A DNA stretch of 64,000 nucleotides. Origin: Marsupella aquatica. Taxonomy: Eukaryota; Marchantiophyta. The position numbers were made by a program, and so were the translations under genes. Positions 35,761-49,195 of this stretch are shown piece after piece. The stretch is from contig OZ316897.1 of NCBI GenBank assembly GCA_973895155.1, forward strand, positions 4,526,001-4,590,000, given 5' to 3'. The first letter of the stretch is position 1; each line of letters starts with the position of its first letter. Below the pieces are notes generated by a model. That model searched no databases. It saw nothing but the letters and a program-made list of their open reading frames with translations, and was not told the DNA's origin.

Positions 35761-38235
35761 AAACCGGAGAGACTACAAGGACCCAAGCGAGAGGCAGGTT
35801 AAAGGGCAAGAAATTGGGGAAGCTGCCTAAAAGAACCTTGGGAGAGTAAAGGGCCAACTGATAAAGTGGTATTGTGCAAAAAGGACTATCATGCAATGGA
35901 TGACTAGAGTAACTAATCTGAGATGTGCGGTGAATGTAATCATATACATAATTATCCTATATATGCTTTGCATGTATCCCAAATTGTAACTCTTTTCTTT
36001 TGGGGAAATTGGAAACTTTATTACCCACCAACAAGATAGGTACAAACACCAATGGCACAGGGTGAAGCAAGGAAAAACACCAATGAACACACTACTAACC
36101 AAGTTCACAAAACTTAAGAACACAAACCACACAGGTCTAAACCAAAGAACCAAAGATGGATGTCACACCATCGTGAGTAGTAGAATAACAAATCGTGCTA
36201 TCTGGGTTTGAGGTTATCTGAGTAGTTTAGGGTTTGTATATGTTTGGGGACAGTTATCCCTTTGTGGTAGCTCAAAGGCCTTATCTTTCAATGTTGAGCC
36301 TTCGAGCATGACCTCTAGTGGCTATGGTGTGGCCGGCCGATTGTGTGCATGGAACACGGATTCCTTGAAGCGCAAGGTACGTTTCAATTGACATTTGCGT
36401 GTGATTGCATTGGAAAAAATTGACATTTGATTTGTTGAGTATTATTGTGGGTTTTGGGCATGTGTGGACATAACTTTCAATTGTGTTCTATTCTCTTTTG
36501 TTTGTAGGATGGGATTGTGCTCATGCCTGGATGTTTGTGACAAACAATGTATGTTGTGCAATGATGTATATGTGCACGACATGGAATATGTGAGCAGAGC
36601 AAAATGATATCCTTTTGTCAGTAGATCATTGTAGATAAGGCATGCCAGCCTGCCAGTTTTGTACAAAAGGATATTATGATGCTCTTCTCATCCATGTCTT
36701 TCCAAACATACCCTTCTCAATTGGTAGTCCACAAAACAATTGTGACTCCCTTAAATACTGATACAAAACAATAGTTACTCCTATTAGCTATGCACCCTTG
36801 GACCCCTGCCATTATTTGCAAACGATGGCTACTTTGCTCTACTCTAAATCCAATGATAACCTCAGGGGTTTCCCTTCCATAAAAATGACATATCATGTGT
36901 GACGAAGGATAGGGTCATTTTATTGCTTTGAATGAAAGACTTAAGAATTTTCTCAGAAGAACAATAGAGTCTTTTAAATCTAATTTTGAGACTTATAAGA
37001 ACATTAGGGTGTTTAATTCTAACCCAATTTTTGGAATATTCCAACTTTATAGGGATTGAAAATACTATTTTTTTCTTCCATTTTAGAGGGTCCGAGGCCT
37101 AAAGACGTCGCAGGTGATGGGGGAGATATCCATATAGTGAGACCCCCGAGATGATAACCGATCCCCTTGTTATACCACGCATTGGAAGTTACTAGATATA
37201 CACTTTGGGACAAAGTGTTTTCCTCTTGAATGTTCCTTGTTTAGACAATCCCATTGCATCTAGCTCTATGAAATCATCCTTAGCTTGAGTGTACAATGTG
37301 TACTCTTATACATTCTCAAAGTATTCCAATTGTTTACAAAAGATAGCTGCCCCTTGCATCTAGTGCTCTATTGAATCATCACTTAGCTTTGTGTACAGCT
37401 TTAATTTGCTGCTACAAATCCCTAGAGCCCTCCAATTATTTGCACACATAGGTGGCACTTTAGTATGCTCACCTTCTGCAGACACTCTGCACCTCATTCA
37501 AAATTGTAACACCCCATTACACAAAGTTGCCATGCTCCCACTGATGATATAGCCGGCTCATCCTCAAACTTCAGTTCAATTTTTGTCATGTAGCAGCCAG
37601 CGCAGGCTTATCCTTGTGTTTCACTTCATTTTTTGGTCTTGTTGTGTACAATATGTGTTAATGACCTCTTAGACAGCGCAGCCAGTTAGGGCGGCAAACG
37701 GCCAAGTTAGGGTGGCACAGCTCAAGAGATTAATTAGGGAACCAACACAAGCACAAAATATGTTGCTGGCTTTCAGTGGGATGACAGCAAGAGACTCACT
37801 ACAAAGGTGGAGGGCGGTAACTGTGTGGACCAATTAGGGTTGAGTGGATGAGTTTCAACTGTTTGATTTGAAAAAGGTGCAAAAAGGTGCCAGATGACCA
37901 TGGTCGGATTATTCTAAGCTCATTCTAAGCTAACTTGAGTTGGTTCCCCTAGCCAATAATGAAAAACATTTGACAAAGTACGAATCTATTAGTAAAGCAC
38001 AATTGAAAGTTATGCTAAGGGCCTAGTGTCTAGAGTGAAGTCTCCAGACTATGACTCTAGGGGCACAGGTGGGGTTGGGAGTGGAACTGGAAATGGGAAT
38101 GATCATGCTCACCATCTATTATTGAGCCAAAGTCAACCATTTAGGCTAGATAGACTACAAAGAGTGGCAAAGTATGTATTTTGACCCCCCAAAATGACAA
38201 CCTAATAAATTTTGTCTTTATGAATATAGTAATAT
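35761..38235. other. Gene-free intergenic DNA
   Basis: AT-rich sequence with no recognisable coding frame and no clear repeat structure. Confidence 0.45.
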
Positions 38236-38352
38236 CTTGGTTACATGACACTACATGGTCCATAATGCCCTTCAAAACAAGGACTTTCAGTCAAGTTTTG
38301 AGGGGCTATTATTGCCCATAATGCTGTGGTAACAGGCCTTACCACGTTGAAA
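38236..38352. repeat. Fold-back (MITE-like) element, degenerate
   Basis: CTTGGTTACATGAC..CCATAATGCCCTTCAAAAC on the left is matched in inverted orientation by GTTTTGAGGGGCTATTATTGCCCATAATGCTGTGGTAACAGG on the right, around a short loop (AAGGACTTTCAGTC). The phrases match the cleaner element at 43841-43950. Confidence 0.55.
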
Positions 38353-38524
38353 CCCTAAGAGATTTTCCTTTTTATTATTTTTACTAAAAATAGAGTCCGA
38401 GCAGTTTCATAATGAGCCTATCTAATTTTTGAGTGTGCATTCTTAGTCTTCGTTGTTTTCCCTCTTTCTAGGTTTTCGGGTGTAACTCCCAAGTTTGGTG
38501 TTTGTCCACATTGCCTTGTGAAGG

Positions 38525-38736
38525 GCAAGCCTGTCCTTGCACATAGCCTCTGCTTCTATCCTGTGTAGGGTGGTCGAAGTCACCTTGAGGGAGACCAGTT
38601 GTGCAATCACTGGGTTTGGATGCAATGATAGCAAGCCTGTCCTTGCACATAGCCTCTGCTTCTATCCTGTGTAGGGTGGTCAAAGTCACTTTGAGGGAGA
38701 CCAGTTGTGCAATCATGGGGTTTGGATGCAATGATA
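38525..38736. repeat. 106-bp tandem duplication
   Basis: GCAAGCCTGTCCTTGCACAT..AGACCAGTTGTGCAATCA.GGGTTTGGATGCAATGATA is present twice in a row, at 38525-38630 and 38631-38736, with very few differences. This suggests a fairly recent duplication. Confidence 0.9.
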
Positions 38737-40030
38737 GCCATTGGATGTGAAGGAGCTAACCCACGTTAATTTTCTTAACCCACAAATAATAACAATGTCA
38801 TTCTGATAAATACAAAAAAATCCATTGGCAATGTAAGTATTATGCCAAAAGAGAGTGGCAATCTAGTAGGATGTTTCATATATAAATTAAAATGACACCA
38901 CGTGGGCGGCCCGGGAGGCACTAGAGCACATTGCAACAGGGTACAACCAGGATATAATTTTATCGGGTACTGAAATATGAGTGGGGTCATGACACACTGT
39001 ATGCTAGCTATTGGGTTTCCTTCCAGATTTGGGACTGTAATCCTTCCAGATTTGGGACCTCTTACAGTTCCGGGCATGACTCGGTGGGCTTCAAATTCAG
39101 CGCCCAACCAGTCATGACCTTTGCCCTGACCCACAACAGTCCCTGGCACTGTCAAAGCTGGAAAAAATTGACATATTTGAGACTCCCTAATAAATATGAG
39201 ACTAAGATAACCACATGTTATATGTCAGTAAAAACTAAGCATCGTGTCAAAAGTTGTGGTCTATGGGAGTTTCAATGTCGGCATTTCACAGGCGATGGAA
39301 GTGAAAACGAAGCCACAGGTGATGTGCGTGGAAACGAAGGAGGGGTCCGCTTCACCAAATCCAAAGAGATAGAGAGGGAGAACCAGAACCACTCTGAGAA
39401 CCACCGCAATTGCTGGCGGGTCAGGCGAACTCAGGAGCAGAGAGAATTGGCATCTATCCGCACGGCGCACGCAAAGGACGAGGGGCCTCCAATTCTCGTC
39501 TCTACTTGCCTTACCCATCTCCCCCACCTCACATGCAGACATACAGATCCGCATTAGAAGAGCAGGAGCCACAAAAGAAACTCTACTCATCACGTCTGGA
39601 CCCCGTTCTCCAATCGAGTTCCAGACAGAGAGAGACACAAACAGATAGACACAGCGAGAGAGAGCATCCAAATTCGCATTGTTGCTCACGCCACAGCTTG
39701 GTATCTACCGTATCCGCATAAGGAGGTACTTCTGTCTTCTCTGCCTCCGGTTGATGCATACAGAAGTGAGGGAGAGCTTGGTGAGAAAGCGGGTTGTGCT
39801 CTTAATTTCATTTCCATTCGGACGAGTAAGGGAAAGAGCTCTCTCGGCATTCTGTGTGCAATGTGTGCTTTGCTCTGCTGGCAGGTTGAATTCCTCCGTC
39901 GCTGGTTGCCCTCACGGTCACTCTGATAGTTCTGTTCTCCACGTCGTGCAGAGACGGAAGGAAGGGGCCCAATTCACAAAGCTACTCTACGGTTGGCCGG
40001 TCGCCCCTCCACAGGGACAGAGAGGGAAAG
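38737..40030 (+). promoter_or_regulatory. Upstream region and 5' leader of the malate dehydrogenase gene
   Basis: The DNA turns from AT-rich to GC-moderate at about 39250. It contains GAGAGAG/GACAGAGAGAG stretches (39600-39665 and 39760-39850) typical of plant leaders. The open frames here (such as 39084-39557 and 39679-40242) overlap each other on both strands and match nothing. Confidence 0.4.
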
Positions 40031-42939
40031 ATGGAATTGGGTCAGGCGCGAGTGGCTCGAATTGCTGCACACTTGCGGCCAGTGGTAAGTCGTTAAATCG
40101 ATACATTTGTTTGGCACACAACTGCTGTTCTGAAATGTCAACTATGAATGCGAGTATGACCGTCAGCGTCGATTCATTTGGCCACTGTACATTGGATAGA
40201 AGTTGTAGTGGGTTTCAATGGCAGTCAGTTGAATGGAAGTAATTTTGTGACGTGGGTTTGCCTCTCTGATGAATGGCAGAGGCAAGATGAGTTTTCGTTG
40301 CGAAGGGAATTGACGCGGGCGAAGGGAGCTGGACCTGGATTCAAGGTCGCAGTTCTAGGAGCTGCGGGAGGGATTGGGCAGTCTTTGTCGCTGCTCCTGA
40401 AGCTGAATCCGTTGGTGTCGACCCTCCATCTTTACGATGTTGTCAACACTCCAGGGGTTACGGCAGATATTAGCCATACTGACACCACCGCAGTGGTATG
40501 CTGAAGTGTAGAACTATGACATCAGTTACGAGCCCTTTGTTTTTTCCGTTCGTGAAATAATGGTTGGAGGAACTGACCCTCTGTTGCCGCTTGTGAAGGT
40601 TCGAGGATTTCTTGGCAACGCCCAGTTAGGTGCTGCATTGGAGGGGGTGGACCTTGTGCTCATCCCGGCAGGAGTGCCACGAAAGCCTGGAATGACTCGT
40701 GATGACCTTTTCAACATCAATGCTGGGATCGTGAAGACCCTTGTGGAGGGAGTGACCAAGAGCTGCCCGAAGGCCATCTTGGCAATCATCAGCAATCCTG
40801 TGAACTCCACTGTCCCAATTGCAGCAGAAGTGCTCAAGAAAGCCGGTGTCTACGATCCCAAGCGGTTATTTGGTGTGACAACACTCGACGTCGTGCGAGC
40901 CAATACCTTTGTGGTGAGTTCACAGCATGTCTAGAAGCGCTTGTGCAGACAGCTTGGGGCCCTGAAGTCCAAACACTGATTGACATCACAACTCAGCACG
41001 ATGCGTGTATCTGCGCTTTATAATTTTTTCTCGCAAAATGGATCAGTCTCATTAAGGAACACAGTAGTAAGTCTGTGAGACATTGCGTAGCTTGTCTATA
41101 TCTTCTTTGACCAAACCATTTCTGTAGGGCTGTATTGTTTCTCTCCGGTCGTTAATACTTGACATTCTACTGTCAGTTACCATTGTCATTGAAACCTGTC
41201 TTCGTAACAATCTTGCCAGGCTGAAACTCGGTTGCCTGTGTAGGCTGAAGTTATTGGGGTGGACCCAAAGACTGTTTCAGTGCCCGTGTATGGAGGACAT
41301 GCTGGAGTCACCATCCTGCCCATCCTATCCCAGGTATCCTTGAGCAGAGCGGTGGACTGTTTTTGGTAAATGACTCAGAATGGTTTGCTAGAAAAAACAG
41401 AGAGTTGGTTAACCGTCCTCTAAGGGATTGAAGCCCTGGATCTGGCCCAAATCACACGTACCACATTGCAACTCTCATGAATGGCGTTGGATAGGGACTC
41501 AGTGTACGAATGTCTGAGGAGATCATGCACAGCAAGGCAATTGAGCGTATTGCAGAGTAGGCCAAGGGCTAGACATGGGGTTTTCGAAATTCTGGTTAGC
41601 TGGTCGGATGAATGTGCGTCTGAGCTACTCTTTTCCTATTTTAATCTCTGTTTTCGGTAGTGGGCACGCTCGCTGGCTTGGTTGTTCTGGATTCTGCTAC
41701 TCGGTAGTCTGTCTTGGCTTTATGAAGCGGTGAGCTGCATCCTAAGACACAATTCTGCCATTTGCCTGTACAGCTCTGGTTTGACTCTTGTTTTGAATCA
41801 TTGGATTGATTTTTGTTTTCAGGTGTCTCCTCCGTTCACATTCTCCAAGGATGAAGTGGATTATTTGACAAACCGCATTCAAAACGGTGGCACGGAGGTC
41901 GTCGAGGTAGGGCAATGAGACTCTCAGTAAAACATGTAATGTTACTTGCCTTCCAACTTGGAAGATCTAGTGAACTGTTCTATTGACTTTGGTTGATCAG
42001 TGTGGATGATAAGCGTTGTTTTAGTTTGCTCGGGAAACTTGTCCTTAGTCTTACGGAGGCGCTGTTGGACTTATTCTGTTGAAGGGTTTTTGATTCGTCT
42101 TTAGCTCTATTTGTGCAACTTAGAAGAGAAGCTTGTACCTCTTCTCCCAGCGCAATTGTTCTGATTCCTTATTTTCTTCCGTTAAACTGCGACACAGGCA
42201 AAGGCCGGGGCAGGATCAGCAACTCTTTCCATGGTTAGTCCCTATCCGTTGTTGCATACGTTTTTCCTTGGATGACTATTGGGGTTTTTCTTTCAGGACA
42301 TGTGTCCCGTGGTCTTAACTTAATCTTTACTGTTGCACTGGAACACAACCCTCAGGCCTATGCTGCTGCCAAATTTGCCGAAGCAGTTCTGAAGGGACTG
42401 AAAGGCGAAACGGAGGTTGTTGAGTGTGCTTTCGTTGCGTCAACGGTATGATGCAGTATTTTTATTTGCTACTGCGCATTTGGTCTAATCAACTGGCATT
42501 GTTCCTAGAAAATCCAGAATACTGTCAGTCACAGCGAGATGTTTGCACATTTTACAACGTGGAGAATGCTTATCACAGGATGGCCTAACATGATTTGCTT
42601 TGCAGGTAACTGAGCTTCCGTTTTTCGCTTCAAAAGTGAAGATTAGCAGAAATGGAGTGGACGAAGTGTATCCCTTGGGACCTTTGAATGAATATGAGAG
42701 GTGAGAGGGTTCACAAGTTAAGCTGAAAACTGTATAATTCTTGCACTTTGGATATAATCTTGCTGTCTTCTGTTTCACTTACTAATCTGCGTAATTGTCG
42801 CTGTGACTAATGACAGTGCTGAATGACACTCTTGTTCTCGTGTTTTAGGCAAGGATTGGTGAAACTGAAGTCGGAGCTGAAGGAAAGTATCGAGAAAGGT
42901 GTCAACTTCGTACTAAACGGCCCCTCCAAATCCAAGTAG
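40031..42939 (+). CDS. Peroxisomal (glyoxysomal) NAD-malate dehydrogenase, nine exons
   Basis: Exons are 40031-40084, 40280-40495, 40599-40913, 41244-41333, 41823-41906, 42198-42233, 42356-42445, 42606-42700 and 42849-42939. All introns are GT..AG with consistent phase, giving 356 residues, the usual length for the family. The 18-residue first exon carries RVARIAAHL, a perfect PTS2 (R-V-x5-H-L), so import through PEX7 is expected. The mature enzyme starts with the NAD fold ([13 protein letters not shown]). It has the acidic LYDVV end of strand 2, the substrate loop [21 protein letters not shown], and the catalytic-histidine segment [12 protein letters not shown]. It ends with [11 protein letters not shown] and PLGPLNEYE. 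It interconverts malate and oxaloacetate with NAD and re-oxidises NADH from beta-oxidation and photorespiration. Nothing appears broken. The third-exon acceptor (TTGTGAAG) has a weak pyrimidine tract but is the only one that keeps the conserved VRGFLG. Confidence 0.97.
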
Positions 42940-43840
42940 AGCAGTTTAGTACAGTCGAGAGTTTCCCCAGAACATGTTAACTAACGTAGGCACTAATGGT
43001 AGTGTTAGAACTGTTGTATAGGTAATGGAGCAAAGTTTTAGTTCATGTCTGAAAGCGATCAAGCAAGGAAAGGAGCTGGTGTACATAAGGAATGAACCCC
43101 TCCAATTTGTCAGGCATGCCGAAAGGCTCCAATAATTTACTTTGGGTTTGTACAAATGTTTATTGTCCAATTAACGAGGGCCCAATACTTACGGGGCCAC
43201 AAACATGAGGACGCACTCAAGGCTACGACATTCACTCTGAACAGCATAGCCATGTCGATCTGTGTTTCCACGCTACGAATGTGATTATCAATCTTGGGCT
43301 TGCACTTTTACCGGCACAAAGTTTTTTTATGCGTGATTTGGGTTGCCACGATCACGTTTGATATAGCCTTCTACTCTACTTGATGGACATTGAAATTGTT
43401 TTTTACACACAGACCCTGCAGATCTTTTGTTCCAATTTCAAATAATGAGTGCAAATACATTTGTGTGAGTATAGTTCAATATTGTATGATGGGGGTCCCA
43501 AATTGGCCCACCCAAACCATATTGGGCAAATTATTGTCCATTGTATTGTCAAAACTGTAAAGACTTGTGATTTTTGTATTGATATAGTCTCCTTTCTGTT
43601 GAGGAGGGGATTATGTGAAAAATGTAAGAAAGGTAAAACCCAAATATAGTTTTATGATATAAAACAAAATAAAAAATTGTATCAAAGATCACAAAATTTG
43701 ATTTTAACTTCTTTCATGTTTTTGGCCAATTGCATCGCAACCATTTCTAGCACGGCCCTTTAACTTCAATTTTCTATTTGATTCAGAGGTTCATTTTTAT
43801 TTGTATGTTATCAAAAAATTACTCAAATATTTAGGTATGT
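42940..43840. other. 3' flank of malate dehydrogenase, no further gene
   Basis: This probably holds the 3' untranslated region, then AT-rich DNA without a recognisable coding frame. Confidence 0.45.
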
Positions 43841-43950
43841 TAATGTCCTAGTTACAAGCATTATGGGAGTAGTGACCCTCAAAAATTGGGCTACGGCCCT
43901 CATTTTTGGGGGGCTACTACATCTCATAATGCACTCTAACCAGGACATTA
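43841..43950. mobile_element. Fold-back MITE, 110 bp, almost perfect hairpin
   Basis: The left arm TAATGTCCTAGTTACAAGCA.. (running to AAAAATTGGGC) is the reverse complement, with few changes, of the right arm GCCCTCATTTTTGGGGGG..CTCTAACCAGGACATTA. Only about four bases separate them. The ends are TA-flanked, so a TA target duplication (Tc1/mariner-like) is possible but unproven. Related, more decayed copies lie at 15.7, 32.6 and 38.2 kb. Confidence 0.8.
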
Positions 43951-46739
43951 TCTTATTCATAAAACAATGTTCAGTGGTTCAGGATATTATGACTGCGTAG
44001 CTTTTGCCACCCATCTGGTAAAAGTTGTAAAGTTTGATAGTTTTTGTGTGAGGGATGGACCCCTTATTGGAATTTCTGATGTGTAGCTTCTGATCTGCAG
44101 CATCGTACAAAATTTAGGGTTGTGACCCAAATCGCAAATGCAGGATCTTATCGTCAAGGAGAAAGGAAAGTTCCAAGTTTTGGCAATGGATCTCACTAGT
44201 GCCAAGAACCTCATCTCACGCATACACGAGAAGATAGTATCTCAGCCCAATAAGTAAAGGCTACAGGATTTAGCTCTCTCCCATGAAAGCTTGGGCTCAT
44301 CTACAATTCTCTACTATAGATTTTTCTTCATTACCAAAAGTTGATGGTGGACATTGGACTTGCTTGTTCAACAAATACATGTATCTATGACTTTGGGTCA
44401 GAACAGGCGAAAAGCAGAAGCAATCAATACATTGACACACAAATTGCACAAGGATGGAGATCATCAAACACAAAATGACTAGAACTATTGTACCTTGTGT
44501 GTCTTGTATGTTCCTTATGTTCTGCTTATGCTCCCCAAGCAATGGTGTCCCCCTTCCAAGCAGGCAATTGATGCAGAGGACTGTGTCGTTGGGATAAAAG
44601 AGAAGACTGATTCCAAGTGTGGAGGGACTTACCATACCTTGTGCCTAGACTGGTAGAGACCCACATTGACAAAACTTTTGTGAGCATGCACGTCTGCTTT
44701 TTTCATACATCTGTGTTTGCCTAGTCTGTTTTCCATTTTGCTCTTTCCTGCGAGGTGTATCTAAGATGACAACTACTTTATTCAGGAAACATCATGAACT
44801 CCAAATTGAATGTTAAATCATACCTTTTCATTTGTTACTAAAAGTGTATAGTGTTAATTATTTTTTAGCAAAGCAAGACAACTTCTACAGTTTAGGAGAA
44901 TAACATGGTTGGAAAGACCCCCAAACTCACAACAAAGGTCCAACATTCATCTCTACAGTTTCCAAGCAAATCCACTAAGGTGTTGCCATACTAGCTTTTA
45001 AAAGGATTTCCTTTTAATCATGACCACACCCAGCTCCTGCCCACCTTGTGTTTGAAACTTTCTTCTTGGATACTCATTTTGGTCTCTTAAACTTGGATAG
45101 TATACTTTTGGGCTGCAACTTTTGCCTCTAGTCTGGATCACTCTCACAACCAGTGAGATGCTTATAAGAAGATAGCCAAGAGATGTCCAAACAAAATTTA
45201 CAGTCAGACTTTGGTCCAGTTAACTTGCTTTGGTACCCAAAGTGGGCATGGCGTCAGGTTTAGAGACTTTGCCTCCCTGCTTATATAAAGTGCCTCTTCA
45301 CGAGAGAAAACTAGACTGAGTTTTTGTGGAGCCCATTTGAGGGAGACATCTCTACATGGCCAAGGGGGCAGAACTTTGGACCTCCTCTAGAGATGTTCTA
45401 CTCTTTTGGCACACAGTTCCCACCTTGTAAGCTTCAAGCTATGTCCCCACTCAATTCGAGATTGGGATAGGATAGGGATATATTCCCAAGCCTAAAGTGC
45501 CTCACATTTTTGTAAAGAGAAAGGTTGTTGCATGTTTGTAATGGACAGATCTTGGACAGATGAGACTTAATGGATCAAAAAAACCTTCCCAAACTGCTAG
45601 CTGCCTCCCCCACTATGTGGGATGCCCCTACCTTGTTTTGGTAACCACTAGCCTCAATGCCCATTCTTTGAATAGTTATAAATCAATAATAAAAACCATC
45701 ATGCATGTCATCATTTTAACATACATCGTTCTCTCCATGCACATAAATTTTGGTGGGGTCCTAGAGTCATGGTCTAGAGACTTCACTCTAGAAGCCTAGA
45801 CACCAACTCTGGCTTCCCTTTGGGCTTTATAAATAAGATACTGGGGGATGGATTAGATTTGGATATGTTGACTCTATGTAAAGTGCCTATAAGCCAAGGG
45901 GACAGAGATACATTGGTCAATTGAGTTGTACTGAAATACTATATAGTGAGTTCCCTTTGAGTGCACACTCCCCAGAAGACCCCTGTGCACTATTGATAAA
46001 TGTAAGTTTCAAGACTTCTGCACTTATCAGTAAAATCAGCATTCAGGATCTTTGTCAAACTTAGAATCCCTGTTAACACTCTATCTATAATCTACTCAAT
46101 ATAATATACAATCCTGCCTTTTTTTACTTATTGTCTGTTTACAAAATGCACTTTTGGAGGGAACTCATTAGACCCTTGGATTTAAAGCCTAAATATTCCT
46201 GTCCATGAGATTTGGTGAAAAGAAGAATAAAGACTCTTTCCTAGCTTGGGACACAGATGCGCTTCCATCCACACCTAGACTATGGCATTAACATCTATAA
46301 AACTATTCTAACATAACGTGATTGGAAATTGAATGTGAGTTGACATGTGGCTGTAATGGGTAGGTGGGTCTAACAAGAAAATCTAAGTAGACTCCACGGT
46401 CGCTTTTGGGCACATGCTTGCTCCATTCATGTAAAGTAAACTTATAGAAAAAAAACAATACAAATTAGAGTTTTGAGCTGAAAAGACATAATTCATAAAT
46501 TGGAAAAGACTATTGAGGGGAGAACTAAATTTCTTATATTTCCTATCCTCTCTATGAAGTATTTCTTCCAACTTAAATTAATCCTAAATTCTTTTTTGCA
46601 ATAACCATATTGACCAAGGACACATTGGCCCCAAACATAAAATGGACACAACCATGAAATGGTCACGATGATAATTGATTTGCAACATATAGCAATAATA
46701 AAATGGCTGTAAGTACAATTGTGCAGTGCATGGGCAATG

Positions 46740-46743
<4 letters not shown>
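43951..46743. other. Gene desert
   Basis: AT-rich DNA with no recognisable coding frame, RNA gene or clear repeat. Confidence 0.5.
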
Positions 46744-46787
<44 letters not shown>

Positions 46788-46965
46788 AAATCAAATATTA
46801 TAATAGCTATCCTGCCTAAAAGCTTCAGTGCAATCAACTCTACATCTTTTATCATCTCAATATCTTTTTCTCACCTCAAGGTTTTTTTATCACCTCAACA
46901 TCTTTTATCACCTTGACATCTTTTATCACCTCAAGATCTTTTTATCACCTTGACATCTTTCGTGC
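46744..46965. repeat. (TA)n microsatellite followed by an 18-bp minisatellite
   Basis: About 20 TA dinucleotides occupy 46744-46784. From about 46846 a unit of the form ACATCTTTTATCACCTCA repeats head to tail about six times with variants (TCACCTTG, AGATCTTT), ending near 46965. Confidence 0.9.
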
Positions 46966-49038
46966 AATGCATGGGCATCCGGGAAGTGCAACATAATACA
47001 CTCTGAAGAATTGCAAATATTCATCCATAAGAGTCTAAGATCAGGTTTATGCATTCTCTTATAAGTTTGTCATCTAGTCCCTTATGCACTTAAAAATGTT
47101 AAAACAGTGAAAATGGTAGACAATGCAAAAGGTGCATAGGAAAGCCTCTCACAAGGACATTGTTCTGGTAGCCTGACGGCAGGTCAAGGTGTTTTCCAGG
47201 GGACTTTGGCCTCGTGGAAGGGCATTAGGCCCTGGGCCTCAACTCCTCATAAATCCTCAGAATCAATATGTGGGTACATTCAACCCTAGAGGGGTTTTAT
47301 TATGTTAGCTTCAATTGTTTTTACCTTACTATATACAAAAATATTATATCACATAAACACCGTTCTATACATTGTAAAGATGAGTGAATGAATAAAGGTA
47401 GCCTTCATTTTTATAAAGAGCTGGCGCCAAAGTCATTCCCATTTGCAGACACGAAATCCAAGATCTTTCTGATTACTTAAAACATAATACACTACATGAG
47501 TTATTGACAAAAGTATATATTCCAATTTGGAAGGTACGTAGGAAATTGTTGTGTAAGGATTTCAATGTGAACATTGCCTCCAACTTCTCTCAAATAGGAC
47601 ATTTCTCAGACAGAAGAAATGTCTAGACTCTCTAAAACTTTGGCTATCTCTATGCTTTTCTGATTTTGCAAAGAGTTTCCATTTCTATTGATCAGTATCA
47701 TCACTTATACCATGGGTGAGCACTTCCATCACCTGCCTTTGGTCTTCGGTTGCTCACTTTCACATAATTACATTATACTCACTGATTAGTAAATCACTAG
47801 ACAGTTTATGATAAAATAGCTAAATCTTAAAACTCACAATAGAGCTATCAAGTAGTTTTCAATGCAACAAGGGTCTTGTTTACAACGCAGCATTCCCATA
47901 GACAAATTTTGATGCTAGGCTAATTGTAAGCTACACATATTTAGTATGTGTTTTTGAACAAAGTTGCATGCTTTGTTAGTATTGATCCACTCAGGAAAAA
48001 CTTTTCATTTCAAACACAGATTTTTAAGTACTTTGCCACTTAAAGGTATTCAAATTTACAACTCTGCCATTGTTTTTATTGTATTAACAAATATGTCACA
48101 CTTTTTGTATGTGGTTTCCTTGGTATTGTTGGTGACTGTTGTCCACATACAAATTTTTGGCATATTTATAAATTAATAAAAAATGCTGCAATATTGTTAA
48201 TTAAAACATCTTTAGGGGCAAAATATTTAAGAGTTGTTTCTAAAAAAACTTCTGACTCTCAATTGTTTTGTTTAGTGGAACTCTAATGAGAAGAGATACA
48301 CTAATCATGCTTGATTAAAGTCATTTATGGAGATGTTTTAAATATTGAATATCCCAATGTGTGTGCCTTGCACAACTTCACCAAGGGCTAGAGACATAGA
48401 AGACAAGGGAGGCCAAGGCACACATGGCGAGACCAGGCATATAGGGCAAGGGTGAGGTATGTGGAAATGTTTTTGTATAAGGTAATGACGATGTGGTCGT
48501 CCATTACCGGGGTGTAGCGGACCAACCAGGTTCTGACACAGCCACGACCGGCCGCAGCCGAGAGTGACTGTGGAGGAACTGGGGAGGACCAGTTCTCCCC
48601 GATAACGGACGACACAGATCGTCATTACCGGACATAAATCCGGATTACTGATCCAGTTACTGGTTTGACCAATGAGAGCAGGGTATCAAAATTTCCAGGG
48701 GTAAAGCAAGGCAAGAGCGACAATTGCGGCACATTCAAACATTTTCAGTTTAGGTATCAAAATAGGAGAGACCTCTTGTCGATAGCGGTACTGGGATTGC
48801 AGAGGAATGAGGGTCAGTTGCACAGCAATGGAGGCTAGTTGCTGTGAGTGGGTCTGGCGGATGTTGAGATGTTGCGAGTTGCTCGAAGCGAGGAATGGCG
48901 GATGAAGATATCTGCTCATTTTGGAATCTGTTTGTGCTCGCTTGCTGTTGTTTTGCCCGCTATTTTGCATTTTTGCAATGTCATTTTTGCAATGTCATTT
49001 TTGCATGTGAATAAGTGCTGGTAGAATCTCCTGCTACT
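46966..49038. other. Gene desert, then GC-richer region before the recombinase gene
   Basis: No coding frame is recognised. From about 48480 the GC content rises (CCGGCCGCAGCCGAGAG, CGATAACGGACGACAC), with short internal inverted phrases such as ATTACCGG..CCGG. TTTTTGCAATGTCA is repeated next to 48970-49005. The last few hundred bases are the natural place for the promoter of the recombinase gene that starts at 49039. Confidence 0.4.
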
Positions 49039-49195
49039 ATGTGTTTAATGGCTGTGGCTGAGCATCAACTTGTCTCAATTTTGACCATTACTGAATCTGT
49101 GCAGTCGGTGTTGCAGGGATATGGGAGGATGGAGGAGTTGACCGAAGATGGAGCTGGAACGGAGTGGAGTGCTGGCGATATTGATTACCTATATG

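Noticed and set aside
39084-39689. Overlapping open frames on both strands upstream of malate dehydrogenase
   Set aside because: They lie in the GA/CT-rich leader, contradict each other and match nothing known.
40178-40279. Extension of malate dehydrogenase exon 2 upstream as an alternative N-terminus
   Set aside because: The frame has no ATG, and a proper AG acceptor at 40278-40279 with the PTS2 exon upstream explains the gene fully.
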